Assembly: GCA_030697555.1 (NCBI GenBank)
Contig: JAUYPV010000009.1
Location: 59,458 to 123,457, forward strand
Direction of reading: 5' to 3'
Origin: Hyphomonadaceae bacterium
GTDB lineage: Bacteria > Pseudomonadota > Alphaproteobacteria > Caulobacterales > Hyphomonadaceae
DNA length: 64,000 nucleotides
The notes under the pieces were generated by a model. It had not been told where the DNA came from and did no database searches. It was given only the letters and a program-made list of their open reading frames with translations. This document shows, one piece after another, positions 7,924 through 15,982 of this stretch (position 1 is its first letter; every line of letters starts with the position of its first letter). The translations under genes were made by a program, and so were the position numbers.

Positions 7924-8480
7924 TTCCGGAACAGCCCGAACAGACCGCCTCCCTTGCCCCGATCGCTTGTGATTGGCAGCACCTTCATGAACTTCGAGCC
8001 GCCCGGCAGTTCCTCATCATGTTTGAACCCGACGATCTGCTGCGCAAGAACGACGGGCACTTCGAAGATGAAGTCGACTTCCTTGTCGCTTTCCTGCTTC
8101 GCCAGCATCTCGGCGTGAACGTCTGCAAACGACGCGGGCAACGCGCCCGACGTCTGCATCGCCGGACCCGTGTCGCCATCGTGCTCGGCCGACCAGATCT
8201 CGGCGCCGTCGCGCCACTCCGAGGCCTTGCAGAACATCGCGTGTTCTTCCACCAGGACGGCAACCAGCCGCCTTCCTTTTGAAAACTCCTTCAGGCGACC
8301 CTCGTCGAGGAAGTGGCTGAAATCCTTCGCGACGATGACTGTCCAACCGCCGGGGAAATCAGCCGCGGCGAAGGCGGTTTCATAATACTCGTCAGCTTCG
8401 TTGGTGTCCTGAAGATGCGCCGCGTCGAGCACATCCGCGCGGCTGCCCTGCACGCCGCACCAGCTGATCGCTAAGCCCAT
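7920..8480 (-). CDS. Unknown acidic protein, first copy of the tandem pair
   Basis: The 186-residue soluble protein shares the same motif series as the next gene (DFPGGWTVIVAKDF, GRRLVAVLVEEHAM, EWRDGAEIWSAEHDGD). It ends with a short basic Gly-rich tail, GKGGGLFGLFRK, absent from its paralogue; such a tail could tether it to a membrane or partner. It begins 21 bp after the serS stop, so the cassette probably reads through from serS. No homologous family is recognised with confidence. Confidence 0.8.
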   Translation of the reverse strand: MGLAISWCGVQGSRADVLDAAHLQDTNEADEYYETAFAAADFPGGWTVIVAKDFSHFLDEGRLKEFSKGRRLVAVLVEEHAMFCKASEWRDGAEIWSAEHDGDTGPAMQTSGALPASFADVHAEMLAKQESDKEVDFIFEVPVVLAQQIVGFKHDEELPGGSKFMKVLPITSDRGKGGGLFGLFRK

Positions 8481-8501
8481 CCTGTTCCCCCCTCCGTTGC
8501 G

Positions 8502-10049
8502 TTACCCGATGACTTCTAGATTGCCCATGTAGGGGATGAGGGCCTTGGGGACGCGGACGCGGCCGTCTTCTTCCTGGTAGTTCTCGAGGATCGCCACGAG
8601 CGTGCGGCCGACGGCGAGGCCGGAGCCGTTGAGCGTGTGGACGAATTCGGGCTTCTCGCCTTGCGCCCGGCGGAACCGCGCATCCATGCGGCGGGCCTGG
8701 AAGTCGCCGCAGGTCGAGCAGGAGCTGATCTCGCGATAGGTGTTCTGCGAGGGCAGCCAGACTTCGAGGTCGTAGGTCTTGCGCGCGCCGAAACCCATGT
8801 CGCCGGCGCAGAGCATCATGGTGCGGTAAGGCAGTTCGAGGCGTTCGAGGATTCCCTCGGCGCACCTGGTCATGCGCTCCAGCTCGGCGTCGCTGTCTTC
8901 CGGTTTGGTGATCGAGACCAGTTCGACCTTGATGAACTGGTGCATGCGGATCATGCCCTTGGTGTCGCGCCCTGCGCTGCCCGCTTCGGAGCGGAAGCAC
9001 GGCGTGGCGGCGGTCATGCGCATCGGGAGTTGGGCAACGTCGAGGATTTGTTCGCGGACGATGTTGGTGAGGGAGACTTCGGCGGTGGGAATGAGGTAGA
9101 AATCTGATCGCAAGAAATCTAGGAGCTCGCCAACATCAGTGTAGTGATCCTTTAGATCTTCATGTGTCGGCATCTCCACTAGGCGCTTCTTCAGCTCTGC
9201 GGCGAGCTCGGATTTTCGCGTCGCTTTGTCGGGATCATCAGACCAGAGCTGGCCCGCTTCTTCGAGAAGCAGGCGAACCGACTCTGCGTAAGCGCGTTGC
9301 TTGAAAAGGTTCTTGGTCGCTTGTCGAAGATCAATTTCAGTGCGGCCAATCTTACTCGGATCGACGAACGGCTTCGTTTGGAAGAGATCTTCCGCAAACT
9401 TAGGCAGCTGTCCGGTACCGCGCATGGCGTGTTCTTTGACTAGCAGCGGCACAGCCGTCTCACTATACGCGTTCTCGACTGTCTGCACGTCCAGCATGAA
9501 TGCCGTTAGCGCGCGTTCGAGCTTCGCCAACTGCTCCTTCAGCACCACGAACCGTGCGCCGCTCATGCGGGCGGCGACCTCGAAGTCCATCATCTTGAGG
9601 CCTTCGCCGATGTCGGCGTGGTCCTTGGGCTGGAAGTTGAACTGGCGCGGTGTGCCGACAGTGCGCATGACCTTGTTGGCGTGTTCGTCCTTGCCGTCGG
9701 GCACGTCGTCCATGGGCAGGTTGGGCAGGCTCGCGAGAAGGTAGTCGCGCTTGGCGATCGCTTCGGCTTCAGCCTTGCCTGCTTCGTCTATCGTGGCTTT
9801 GGCTTCCGCGACTTCGGCCATCAGTTTCGCGGCGAGCGTTTCGTCCTTGGAGGCCTTGGCCTTGCCGATCTCTTTCGATTTGGCGTTGCGCGCCTGCTCG
9901 CCGGCTTCCTTGGACTGGATCGCCTTGCGGACTTCGGTGTCGAGGCTGAGGATTTCGGCGACGACCGATTTCGCGTCGATCCCCGAACGCCGTCCCCACG
10001 CCTTTTCATAGGCGGCGGGGTTTTCGCGGATGGCGCGGATGTCATGCAT
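8502..10049 (-). CDS. serS: Seryl-tRNA synthetase with a large internal insertion
   Basis: SerRS charges tRNA-Ser. The N-terminal coiled-coil arm (residues about 30-110) and class II motifs are clear: [46 protein letters not shown] and [18 protein letters not shown]. The protein is 515 residues, whereas E. coli SerRS has 430. The excess lies between LFQT (about 222-225) and [10 protein letters not shown] (about 316 on), where about 90 residues replace a usual loop of about 10. The inserted DNA is locally less GC-rich (29 G/C of 60 at 9121-9180). All catalytic motifs flanking it are intact, so the enzyme is presumably active. The start at [10 protein letters not shown] matches the family. Confidence 0.95.
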   Translation of the reverse strand: MHDIRAIRENPAAYEKAWGRRSGIDAKSVVAEILSLDTEVRKAIQSKEAGEQARNAKSKEIGKAKASKDETLAAKLMAEVAEAKATIDEAGKAEAEAIAKRDYLLASLPNLPMDDVPDGKDEHANKVMRTVGTPRQFNFQPKDHADIGEGLKMMDFEVAARMSGARFVVLKEQLAKLERALTAFMLDVQTVENAYSETAVPLLVKEHAMRGTGQLPKFAEDLFQTKPFVDPSKIGRTEIDLRQATKNLFKQRAYAESVRLLLEEAGQLWSDDPDKATRKSELAAELKKRLVEMPTHEDLKDHYTDVGELLDFLRSDFYLIPTAEVSLTNIVREQILDVAQLPMRMTAATPCFRSEAGSAGRDTKGMIRMHQFIKVELVSITKPEDSDAELERMTRCAEGILERLELPYRTMMLCAGDMGFGARKTYDLEVWLPSQNTYREISSCSTCGDFQARRMDARFRRAQGEKPEFVHTLNGSGLAVGRTLVAILENYQEEDGRVRVPKALIPYMGNLEVIG

Positions 10050-10118
10050 GGGCGGGTCCTGTGTCGTTCGAGGCGGGTCTAGCTCGATCCGGCGTCTGGC
10101 CCAAGGGGGCGCCGACGC

Positions 10119-10205
10119 CGTAGGGTGCATGGAGCGAAGCGGGAATGCACCTCTTTCGTGGACGTGGCGAGATGGTGCATTTCGCTTCGCTTCATGCACC
10201 CTACG
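10119..10205. repeat. REP-like palindromic element upstream of serS
   Basis: The arms CGTAGGGTGCAT...GAATGCACC (10119-10151) and GGTGCATTTCGC...CACCCTACG (10174-10205) are near-perfect complements over about 32 bp with three mismatches. The arms also contain the inner GAAGCGAAGCG motif. This matches a widespread class of dispersed palindromic repeats carrying a GTAGGGTGCA terminus. It may be a non-autonomous transposed element. It sits in the serS leader. Confidence 0.75.
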
Positions 10206-10268
10206 CTGCTGGCGCGGGTTCGCGATTCCGCCTTTGGGGCGGGTTCGGCGATCCGGCTCTAGGACGGT

Positions 10269-11216
10269 TCAACTCGTGTCGAGAAAGGCATGCGCCAGCG
10301 CCAGTTCTTCCTGGAGCGGCGGGGGTGGGCTTCGGTCGAGGCGGGGGCGGCGCAGGCGGGGCGGCGGGTGGGCGGCCAGGCGTGCGGCGAGATTGCTGGT
10401 CTGGAGGCGGCGGGCGAGGCGGCTGATCCAGCGGCCGGGCTGGTCGACGACGCGGAGAAGCGCGGTGATGCGCGTGGCAAGAAGCGGCGCCGGGAGCGTG
10501 CGCTGCCATTCTTCCTCGACGCGGCGCCAATCGGAGAGATCCGGCAAGTGGTGCAGCGCGGAGACGGGCATGGCGCGGGGGCGCGGCTGCGATGCGAGGC
10601 GCGAACCGGTGGGCGTGGCGGGGCGGAAGAGCAGCGGATCCTGATTGGGCGCGCCGCGATAGTCGGGATCCCAGCGCGAGATGCGGCCACGGCGGCGAAG
10701 CGGGTTTGGCGCGCGTGGCGCGATGGCAGCCTCGCCGGCTTCGCGGCGGCGGGCCGCGTGGCGCTCACGCGATGCGCCGATGCGCAGAAGATCGTCGGTG
10801 GGGAAACGCAGGTGACCGTAGGGCGGGGATGGCTCCGACGCGCTGCGCTGGCGTGCGGGGCGCGGACTTGCGGCGCGGGGACTGGCAGCGAAGGCGAAGA
10901 GGTTGAAGCACGGCGGACGCGGCGCGGCGGGACGGCCTGCGCCTTTGGTTGTGACGCGGAGCGTGGGACGCGGCGGCGGCAGCTTTCGCATGTCGAAGGC
11001 GAGCGCGGCGGCGACGAGGACGCGGCGAACGAGCCCTTCGATCGACCAGAGCCAGTTGTGGCAGCGCAGAGCGAGACTGCGCGTGAGGCCCACGCGTGCG
11101 AGTTCGGCCGATTCGCCAAACGTCGCCGTCAGCACGTGGACCCAGTGGCATGCGGTGGCCCACAAGGTGTCGAGCGTGGGATCGTCGTCCGGGGTTGATG
11201 TGGGTGTCGTGGTCAT
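10269..11216 (-). CDS. Conserved-looking protein of unknown function, Arg/Pro-rich
   Basis: The 315-residue frame starts at MTTTPTSTPDDDPTLDTLW. It holds two better-defined regions: an N-terminal helical part (LWATACHWVHVLTATFGES...SLALRCHNWLWSIEGLVRR, about 13-65) and a C-terminal part (HHLPDLSDWRRVEEEWQRTLPAPLLATRITALLRVVDQPGRW, about 205-250). The long Arg/Pro/Ala-rich linker between them is probably disordered. Codon bias in GC-rich DNA makes other frames open too, so the assignment rests on these amphipathic segments and on strand agreement with serS. No domain is recognised. Confidence 0.55.
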   Translation of the reverse strand: MTTTPTSTPDDDPTLDTLWATACHWVHVLTATFGESAELARVGLTRSLALRCHNWLWSIEGLVRRVLVAAALAFDMRKLPPPRPTLRVTTKGAGRPAAPRPPCFNLFAFAASPRAASPRPARQRSASEPSPPYGHLRFPTDDLLRIGASRERHAARRREAGEAAIAPRAPNPLRRRGRISRWDPDYRGAPNQDPLLFRPATPTGSRLASQPRPRAMPVSALHHLPDLSDWRRVEEEWQRTLPAPLLATRITALLRVVDQPGRWISRLARRLQTSNLAARLAAHPPPRLRRPRLDRSPPPPLQEELALAHAFLDTS

Positions 11217-11316
11217 GCGCGGCCATTTTAAGCGCGCTCGGACCCAGCAGGATAAGTTGCACGGTTTTTCCGGCGTGGATTTGACGGAAATCCGCGCAAG
11301 CATTTGTCGGGCTTCA

Positions 11317-11492
11317 GAATCTTTTTCTGAAAAAGATTCGAGCGCGTGTCCTTAACCTGCGGATTTCGGCGTTTGACCCCGCAGGTTAAGGGCGTTGCCC
11401 GATGTTTTCTGATGCCGGTGAGCGCCGGCGCCCCTGCCGGGGCGTTCGTCACTCGATTTGGTCCCCCGGACCAAATCGTCCGCTGCGCGGAC
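11317..11492. other. Hairpin-dense intergenic region (five consecutive inverted repeats)
   Basis: The 11217-11608 gap has no convincing main gene but holds a series of perfect palindromes. They are GAATCTTTTTC/GAAAAAGATTC (11317-11339, 1-nt centre), CTTAACCTGCGG/CCGCAGGTTAAG (11351-11362 and 11379-11390), GCCGG/CCGGC-type stems at about 11414-11444, CGATTTGGTCC/GGACCAAATCG (11454-11464 and 11468-11478) and GTCCGC/GCGGAC (11478-11492). They lie between divergent genes. They may form a structured RNA, stacked operators or degenerate mobile repeats. Confidence 0.6.
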
Positions 11493-11608
11493 CGCTCCTC
11501 ACCCCCCACTGCGTGGTGGAGGACCCGCGCAGTCGTGTAATTAATGTGGGAGCATGTCGGATCGGACGCGGGCCGTTCGTCCTGAGGTTAGATCAAGGAG
11601 AGCGACCC

Positions 11609-11653
11609 ATGCGGAAGATCATCGACGGCGCATCAACGGGAGCGTTCCAATGA
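11609..11653 (+). CDS. 14-codon leader ORF translationally coupled to the GST gene
   Basis: ATG at 11609 is preceded by a strong AAGGAG with about 9-nt spacing. It encodes MRKIIDGASTGAFQ and stops in TGA. The stop overlaps the GST start codon in an ATGA junction. The GST start itself has only GGGAG. This arrangement suggests a leader peptide or coupling ORF that controls GST translation. It is too short to identify by homology. Confidence 0.5.
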   Translation: MRKIIDGASTGAFQ

Positions 11654-12300
11654 CCCCCACCATCACCGCTTTTGAAGCATCGCCCGATCGCGGCCAGGGA
11701 CTGGCGCGTGATACGCGCGTTCGCTGGGCGTTTGAAGAAGTGGGCCAGCCTTACGATGTTCGCCTTGTTTCGTTCAAGGCGATGAAGGAACCCGCGCATC
11801 TGGCGCTGCATCCCTTCGGCCAGATTCCGACCTATGAGGAAGGCGATCTCGCCCTGTTCGAGACAGGGTCGATCCTCTTCCATATCGCGGAGCGCCATGC
11901 GGGCCTGCTGCCGGAAGACGCGAATGCGCGGGCGCGCGCGATCACCTGGATGTTCGCCGCGGTCAGCACGGTGGAGCCGCCGATCCTTGAACTCGCAAAC
12001 GCCAGGCTTCTGGAGGGCGACAGGCCCTGGGCCAAGAAACGGCTGCCTGTGGTCGTGGATCGCGTTCGCGACCGGTTGAAGCAACTTTCGACTCGCCTTG
12101 GCGAGGCCGACTGGCTCGATGGCGCCTTCAGCGCGGGCGACCTGATGATGGCGCATGTGCTGCAGAGGCTGAAACCATCGGGCATCCTGAACGAGTTTCC
12201 GAACCTCTCGGCGTATGTCGCCCGCGCCGAAGCGCGGCCTGCCTACAAGCGGGCTTTCGACGCTCAATTGGCGGTTTTCACCGGCAAGCCGACGGGTTGA
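11650..12300 (+). CDS. Glutathione S-transferase family protein
   Basis: The 216-residue protein has the two-domain GST layout. The N-terminal thioredoxin-like half (about 1-80) contains RDTRVRWAFEEVGQPYDV, PFGQIPTYEEGDLALFETGSILFHIAE with the cis-Pro (QIP) and the Glu/Ser-type glutathione contact ETGS. The helical C-terminal half (about 90-205) contains the N-capping/hydrophobic staple region GAFSAGDLMMAHVLQRL. It probably conjugates or reduces electrophiles in the cytosol; the subclass is uncertain. The start was chosen by the family N-terminus and overlaps the 14-codon upstream ORF. It is on the opposite strand from, and convergent with, tatC. Confidence 0.88.
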   Translation: MTPTITAFEASPDRGQGLARDTRVRWAFEEVGQPYDVRLVSFKAMKEPAHLALHPFGQIPTYEEGDLALFETGSILFHIAERHAGLLPEDANARARAITWMFAAVSTVEPPILELANARLLEGDRPWAKKRLPVVVDRVRDRLKQLSTRLGEADWLDGAFSAGDLMMAHVLQRLKPSGILNEFPNLSAYVARAEARPAYKRAFDAQLAVFTGKPTG

Positions 12301-12307
12301 TAGGCGT

Positions 12308-13333
12308 TTATTCGCCCGCGGGCAGCGCCGGGGCCGACTGCGTTGCCGCTTCGGTGCGTTTGCGAGCGGCTTCGGCTTCGCGCTTTTCTTCTTCGGCTTC
12401 GGCTTTCGCTTCTTCTTCCTCGCGGCGCTTACGGCCTGCGCCGATCATGGCGGCGGCGATGACGCCGGCTTCGTAGAGGACGAGCAGCGGGATGGCGAGG
12501 GCGAACTGGCTAATCGGGTCGGGCGGGGTCATTACCGCAGCGACGATGAGGATGGCGACGAAGGCGTATTTGCGCGCCTTGCGCAGGCCGCTGGCTTCGA
12601 CGAGGCCAGCCTTGGCGAGCAGCGCGAGAACCACGGGCAGCTGGAAGGCCAGACCGAATGCGGTCAACAGGGAGATCGACAACTCGTAGTAGGGTTTGAC
12701 CTGGGCCTGGTAGACCACCTTGATGCCGCTGCCCTGCAGCTCCGCGCTGAACGACAGATCCATGAACATCGGCAGGACAGAATAGTAGACCAGCAGCGAG
12801 CCGGCCACGAACAGGAAGGGCATGACGAAGAGGAACGGCAGGATCGCCGTGCGTTCCTTCTTGTAGAGGCCGGGCGCGACGAACGCATAGACCTGGAAAG
12901 CGACGTACGGGAAGCCGACCGCGAGCGCGATCAGGAAAGAGAGCTTCAGCCGCACGAAGATCATCTCCAGCGGCGAGAGCGTCACCGCCTCGAACTCGCC
13001 GCGGCTTCCGGGCTGGACCAGCCCGCCCGGCGTGGGCCCGGGTTGGGGCGCCGCCGGCTGAACGGCCGCCGGTGGGACGGTGGCAGCGGATTTTGCCGTG
13101 TCGTCCGTCAGGAGATAGCCGTGGGCCGCGGCGGCGTTCGCCAGCGGCCTCAGCAGGACCTTGAGCGCCGGCTCGGTGACGAACCAGGCGGCGCAGAAGA
13201 GGACGAACAGTACGATGAGGATGCGGACCAGCCGGGTGCGCAGTTCCAGCAGGTGATCCATCAGCGGAGCGCGGCTGGCTTCGACCTCGTCGGCCGGGTC
13301 TTCAGCCTTGTCGGGGACGGGCGTGGCGCTCAA
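12308..13333 (-). CDS. tatC: Sec-independent protein translocase TatC
   Basis: TatC is the polytopic receptor for twin-arginine signal peptides. The 341-residue protein has an N-terminal PLMDHLLELRTRLVRIL motif (cytoplasmic, conserved Glu), six TM helices, and the FQVYAFVAPGLYKKER loop. The first periplasmic loop carries an unusually long Ala/Pro/Gly-rich insert (about residues 82-118). The C-terminus is Glu/Ala/Lys-rich and charged. It overlaps tatB by 4 bp. It is the last gene of tatABC, whose order is conserved in Alphaproteobacteria. Substrates likely include the Tat-type proteins at 26092 and possibly 39750. Confidence 0.95.
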   Translation of the reverse strand: MSATPVPDKAEDPADEVEASRAPLMDHLLELRTRLVRILIVLFVLFCAAWFVTEPALKVLLRPLANAAAAHGYLLTDDTAKSAATVPPAAVQPAAPQPGPTPGGLVQPGSRGEFEAVTLSPLEMIFVRLKLSFLIALAVGFPYVAFQVYAFVAPGLYKKERTAILPFLFVMPFLFVAGSLLVYYSVLPMFMDLSFSAELQGSGIKVVYQAQVKPYYELSISLLTAFGLAFQLPVVLALLAKAGLVEASGLRKARKYAFVAILIVAAVMTPPDPISQFALAIPLLVLYEAGVIAAAMIGAGRKRREEEEAKAEAEEEKREAEAARKRTEAATQSAPALPAGE

Positions 13334-13899
13334 GCGGGCGTGTCCTGCTTGACGGGTTCCGGCTTTGCAGGTTCGGCGGCGGGCGGTGCGGCCGGCTCTT
13401 CGGCTGCTTCGTCGGTGGCCGGCTGAGCGTGTCCGTTTTCCAGCGGGGGGCCGTCGATGCGGAAATCGTCGCCCGCGTCATAGCCGGGATGGTCGGCTGA
13501 AAGACCGGCGTAGTTGGGGATGGGCTTGGGCGCTTCGGCTGTCGCAGCGGCGATGGCGCCGGGGCCGGATGTGGGCGGCGCAATTTTCGGCTGCGCGGGC
13601 TCCGCCATCTCGGTGTTCACGTCGCGCTCGAGACGGTTGGCGTCTTCCTGCATCTCGCGCTCGAGCTCTTCGAGGCCGGTGTGCTTCTTGAGGTCGGCGA
13701 CTTCCTTGCGGAGTTCATCCAGTTCGGCCTGGCGGCCAAGCTCGTCGATGCCCTGTTTGAACTCGAAGGCGAGCGCGCGCATCTTCCCCGTGAAGCGCCC
13801 GAACTTGCGCATCATCAGAGGCAGGTCCTTCGGTCCGATCACGACGATCGAGACCAGGACCAGGATGATCATTTCTGCGAAGCCGACGCCCGGCATCAT
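13330..13899 (-). CDS. tatB: Sec-independent protein translocase TatB
   Basis: The 189-residue protein has the N-terminal TM helix FAEMIILVLVSIVVIGPKDLP with the diagnostic G-P-K-D-L-P hinge. An amphipathic helix (LMMRKFGRFTGKMRALAFEFKQGI) and a coiled-coil-like acidic/basic region (ELDELRKEVADLKKHTGLEELEREMQ) follow. The Pro/Ala-rich tail is presumably disordered. TatB hands substrates from TatC to TatA. It overlaps tatC by 4 bp; tatA lies 63 bp upstream. Confidence 0.94.
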   Translation of the reverse strand: MMPGVGFAEMIILVLVSIVVIGPKDLPLMMRKFGRFTGKMRALAFEFKQGIDELGRQAELDELRKEVADLKKHTGLEELEREMQEDANRLERDVNTEMAEPAQPKIAPPTSGPGAIAAATAEAPKPIPNYAGLSADHPGYDAGDDFRIDGPPLENGHAQPATDEAAEEPAAPPAAEPAKPEPVKQDTPA

Positions 13900-13962
13900 C
13901 GCTAGGTCGCTCCTACTGGCGCCCGGGCCCGGGAGATGAGGCCTGGGTCGAGCCTATGGCGA

Positions 13963-14202
13963 TCAGGCCTTCGTCTTGTCCTTGTCGGGCGTGACGTTGA
14001 TCGGCTCCGAGATCAGCGTCCCCGCAGACTGACCAGCGGGCGCATCGGGCGTCTCGCCGTCCTTCAGCCCCTTGCGGAAGCTTTTGATACCCTTGGCCAT
14101 GTCGCCCATCATCGCCGAAATCTTGCCTCGGCCGCCGAACATCAGCAGCAGAACGGCAAGGATGATCAGGATCTCGACGATGCCGATTCTACCGCCAAAC
14201 AT
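13963..14202 (-). CDS. tatA: Sec-independent protein translocase TatA
   Basis: TatA forms the pore-like assemblies of the Tat system. The 79-residue product has one short TM helix ([19 protein letters not shown]), the FGG hinge, and an amphipathic helix with the family motif [17 protein letters not shown] charged flexible tail ends in KDKTKA. Length and motif are normal. A 132-bp gap separates it from scpB, which may carry a tat promoter. Confidence 0.95.
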   Translation of the reverse strand: MFGGRIGIVEILIILAVLLLMFGGRGKISAMMGDMAKGIKSFRKGLKDGETPDAPAGQSAGTLISEPINVTPDKDKTKA

Positions 14203-14334
14203 CTGGATTACTCCGTTTCGCCACCGGTGGAGCGGCGGCCTATTGCTGTCCCCAAGGTAACCCCCGTGGAGGCATTCCGCAAACCCGCGAAGGTGTCACC
14301 AAGGCGCGATTGTCATTAACCAGAGCAGCAGGTG

Positions 14335-15156
14335 CTATTCCCGGTCCTCGGCGCCTTCAAGGAAGTCAGGCTGGAATTCCCGGTCGTCGAGCGGATCCTC
14401 GCCCAGAAGTTCGCCGGTTTCGAGGTCTCGCGGGCTGCCTGCAAACTCGAAATCGCGGGGAATCTCGGCGCTGAGCAGGCCGGACGCCTTCAGCTCGTCC
14501 CTTCCGGGCAGGCTGTCGAGGGTGTCGAGGCCGAAGTGGATGAGGAAGGAATCCGTGGTTCCATATGTCACAGGCCGTCCCGGCGTGCGGCGGCGGCCTC
14601 GCGGACGCACCCAGCCCTCCTCCATCAGGATGTCGAGCGTGCCGGTGGAGACGGCGACGCCGCGCACATCCTCGATCTCGGCGCGACTGACGGGCTGGCA
14701 GTAGGCGATGATGGCGAGCGTTTCGAGTGCGGCGCGGGAGAGAGCGCGGGGCTGCTCGCGCGTTTCCTCAAAGAGGAAGGCGAGATCGGGGGCGGACTGG
14801 AAACGCCACTTGCCGGCGAGTTCGACGAGCTGCACGCCGCGATTGGCGTAGTGCTCCTTGAGCTTCACGAGGACGTCACCGGGTTCGATGCCCTGCGGCA
14901 GCGCTTCGGTGAGCGTGGCGGCGTCGATCGGTTCGTCGGAGGCGAAGAGCACGGCCTCGGCGCGGCGCACGGCGTCGGCGAGGCGTTCGGGATCTGGCGC
15001 GGGTTTCGGCGGTGCGGGCTTCGCGGACGGCGGCTCGTCGGGCTTGCCGAGTTCGGTCTGGGTGCGTGTGGCGGTCTTCGACAGCTTCGCCACGGCCTCG
15101 CGCATCTGCTCGAGGCTTTGGGCCGGCTCGCCGGGTGTCTTCCTGCCCTTGCTCAT
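14335..15156 (-). CDS. scpB: Segregation and condensation protein ScpB
   Basis: ScpB is the winged-helix kite subunit of the SMC-ScpAB condensin. The product (273 residues from the ATG at 15156) has a Lys/Glu-rich N-terminus, the LADAVRRAEAVLFASDEPIDAATL segment (about 85-110), LVELAGKWRFQSAPDLAFLFEE, and the characteristic LSRAALETLAIIAYCQPVSRAEIEDVRGV (about 170-198). The C-terminus is acidic. It follows scpA with a 13-bp gap. The region before ATG lacks a strong Shine-Dalgarno, so coupling with scpA is likely. Confidence 0.92.
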   Translation of the reverse strand: MSKGRKTPGEPAQSLEQMREAVAKLSKTATRTQTELGKPDEPPSAKPAPPKPAPDPERLADAVRRAEAVLFASDEPIDAATLTEALPQGIEPGDVLVKLKEHYANRGVQLVELAGKWRFQSAPDLAFLFEETREQPRALSRAALETLAIIAYCQPVSRAEIEDVRGVAVSTGTLDILMEEGWVRPRGRRRTPGRPVTYGTTDSFLIHFGLDTLDSLPGRDELKASGLLSAEIPRDFEFAGSPRDLETGELLGEDPLDDREFQPDFLEGAEDRE

Positions 15157-15169
15157 TCGGCCGCCATTT

Positions 15170-15982
15170 TCATTCGGCAGCCCGGGGCTGGCGGGTCTTG
15201 CGCACATAGACGTCGGAGAAGGGCTGGTCCTGGCGCAGTTCCAGCGCGCGGTCCTTGGTCAGCTCCAGCGCGGCGGAGAAGAAGCTGGCGACTTCGGAGC
15301 GACGCGGGGCGTCCTTCGTCTCTTCCTCGGGCGCGTGCATCGACTGCACCGAGCGCCAGTCTTCCAGTTCAGGAACAAGCGCCACCAGCGTGCGGCGCGC
15401 GCTGTCGAGCGGCACGACGGGTTGGCGGGGGATGACGTGGGTGCGCATCTTCACCTTGCGCACATTGATGTCGCCGAAGGCGGTGAGGATCTCGTGCAGC
15501 GTGGTGGTCCACAAAGGCTTGCGGATGATCTTCGCCAGCTGCGGATCGCCGCGGCGGAATACATCGCGGTTGTCGACGGGGCCGGCGTAGAGATCCTTGA
15601 CCGCATGGCGCATGGCGTCGAGGCGGCGGAGACGGAAGGCCAGGCGGCCGGCGAGCTCTTCGGGATCGAGCTCGTCATCGTCCTTCTTGTCCGACGGCAG
15701 AAGGAGTTTCGACTTCAGGTAGGCCAGCCACGCGGCCATCAGGAGATAGTCGGCGGCGAGGTCGATCTTGCGGTCCTGCGCGTCGCGCACATAGGCGAGA
15801 TACTGGTCCGCCAGCGCGAGGATGGAGATCTTGACGAGGTCGATCTTGTGGCGGCGCGACAGCTCGAGCAGCAGGTGCAGCGGGCCCTCGAATCCATCGA
15901 GGTCGACGCGGAACGCGTTCTTGGCGTCGGCGGCCTCGGCTTCCGCCTGGGCCAGCATGTCCTCGTCAGGCAGTGACGTCAT
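15170..15982 (-). CDS. scpA: Segregation and condensation protein ScpA
   Basis: ScpA is the kleisin that closes the SMC ring. The 270-residue protein has the N-terminal SMC-neck binding motif FRVDLDGFEGPLHLLLELSRRHKIDLVKI (about 23-52). It also has the helix YLLMAAWLAYLKSKLLLP and a C-terminal winged helix with EVASFFSAALELTKDRALELRQDQPFSDVYV. Start 15982 overlaps the nagZ stop by 4 bp. The downstream partner is scpB. Confidence 0.94.
   Translation of the reverse strand: MTSLPDEDMLAQAEAEAADAKNAFRVDLDGFEGPLHLLLELSRRHKIDLVKISILALADQYLAYVRDAQDRKIDLAADYLLMAAWLAYLKSKLLLPSDKKDDDELDPEELAGRLAFRLRRLDAMRHAVKDLYAGPVDNRDVFRRGDPQLAKIIRKPLWTTTLHEILTAFGDINVRKVKMRTHVIPRQPVVPLDSARRTLVALVPELEDWRSVQSMHAPEEETKDAPRRSEVASFFSAALELTKDRALELRQDQPFSDVYVRKTRQPRAAE

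Noticed and set aside
10259..11119. Alternative minus-strand frame in the Arg/Pro-rich gene region
   Set aside because: A one-base shift of the favoured frame with only Ala/Pro/Arg/Ser runs; the frame starting at 11216 has amphipathic segments.
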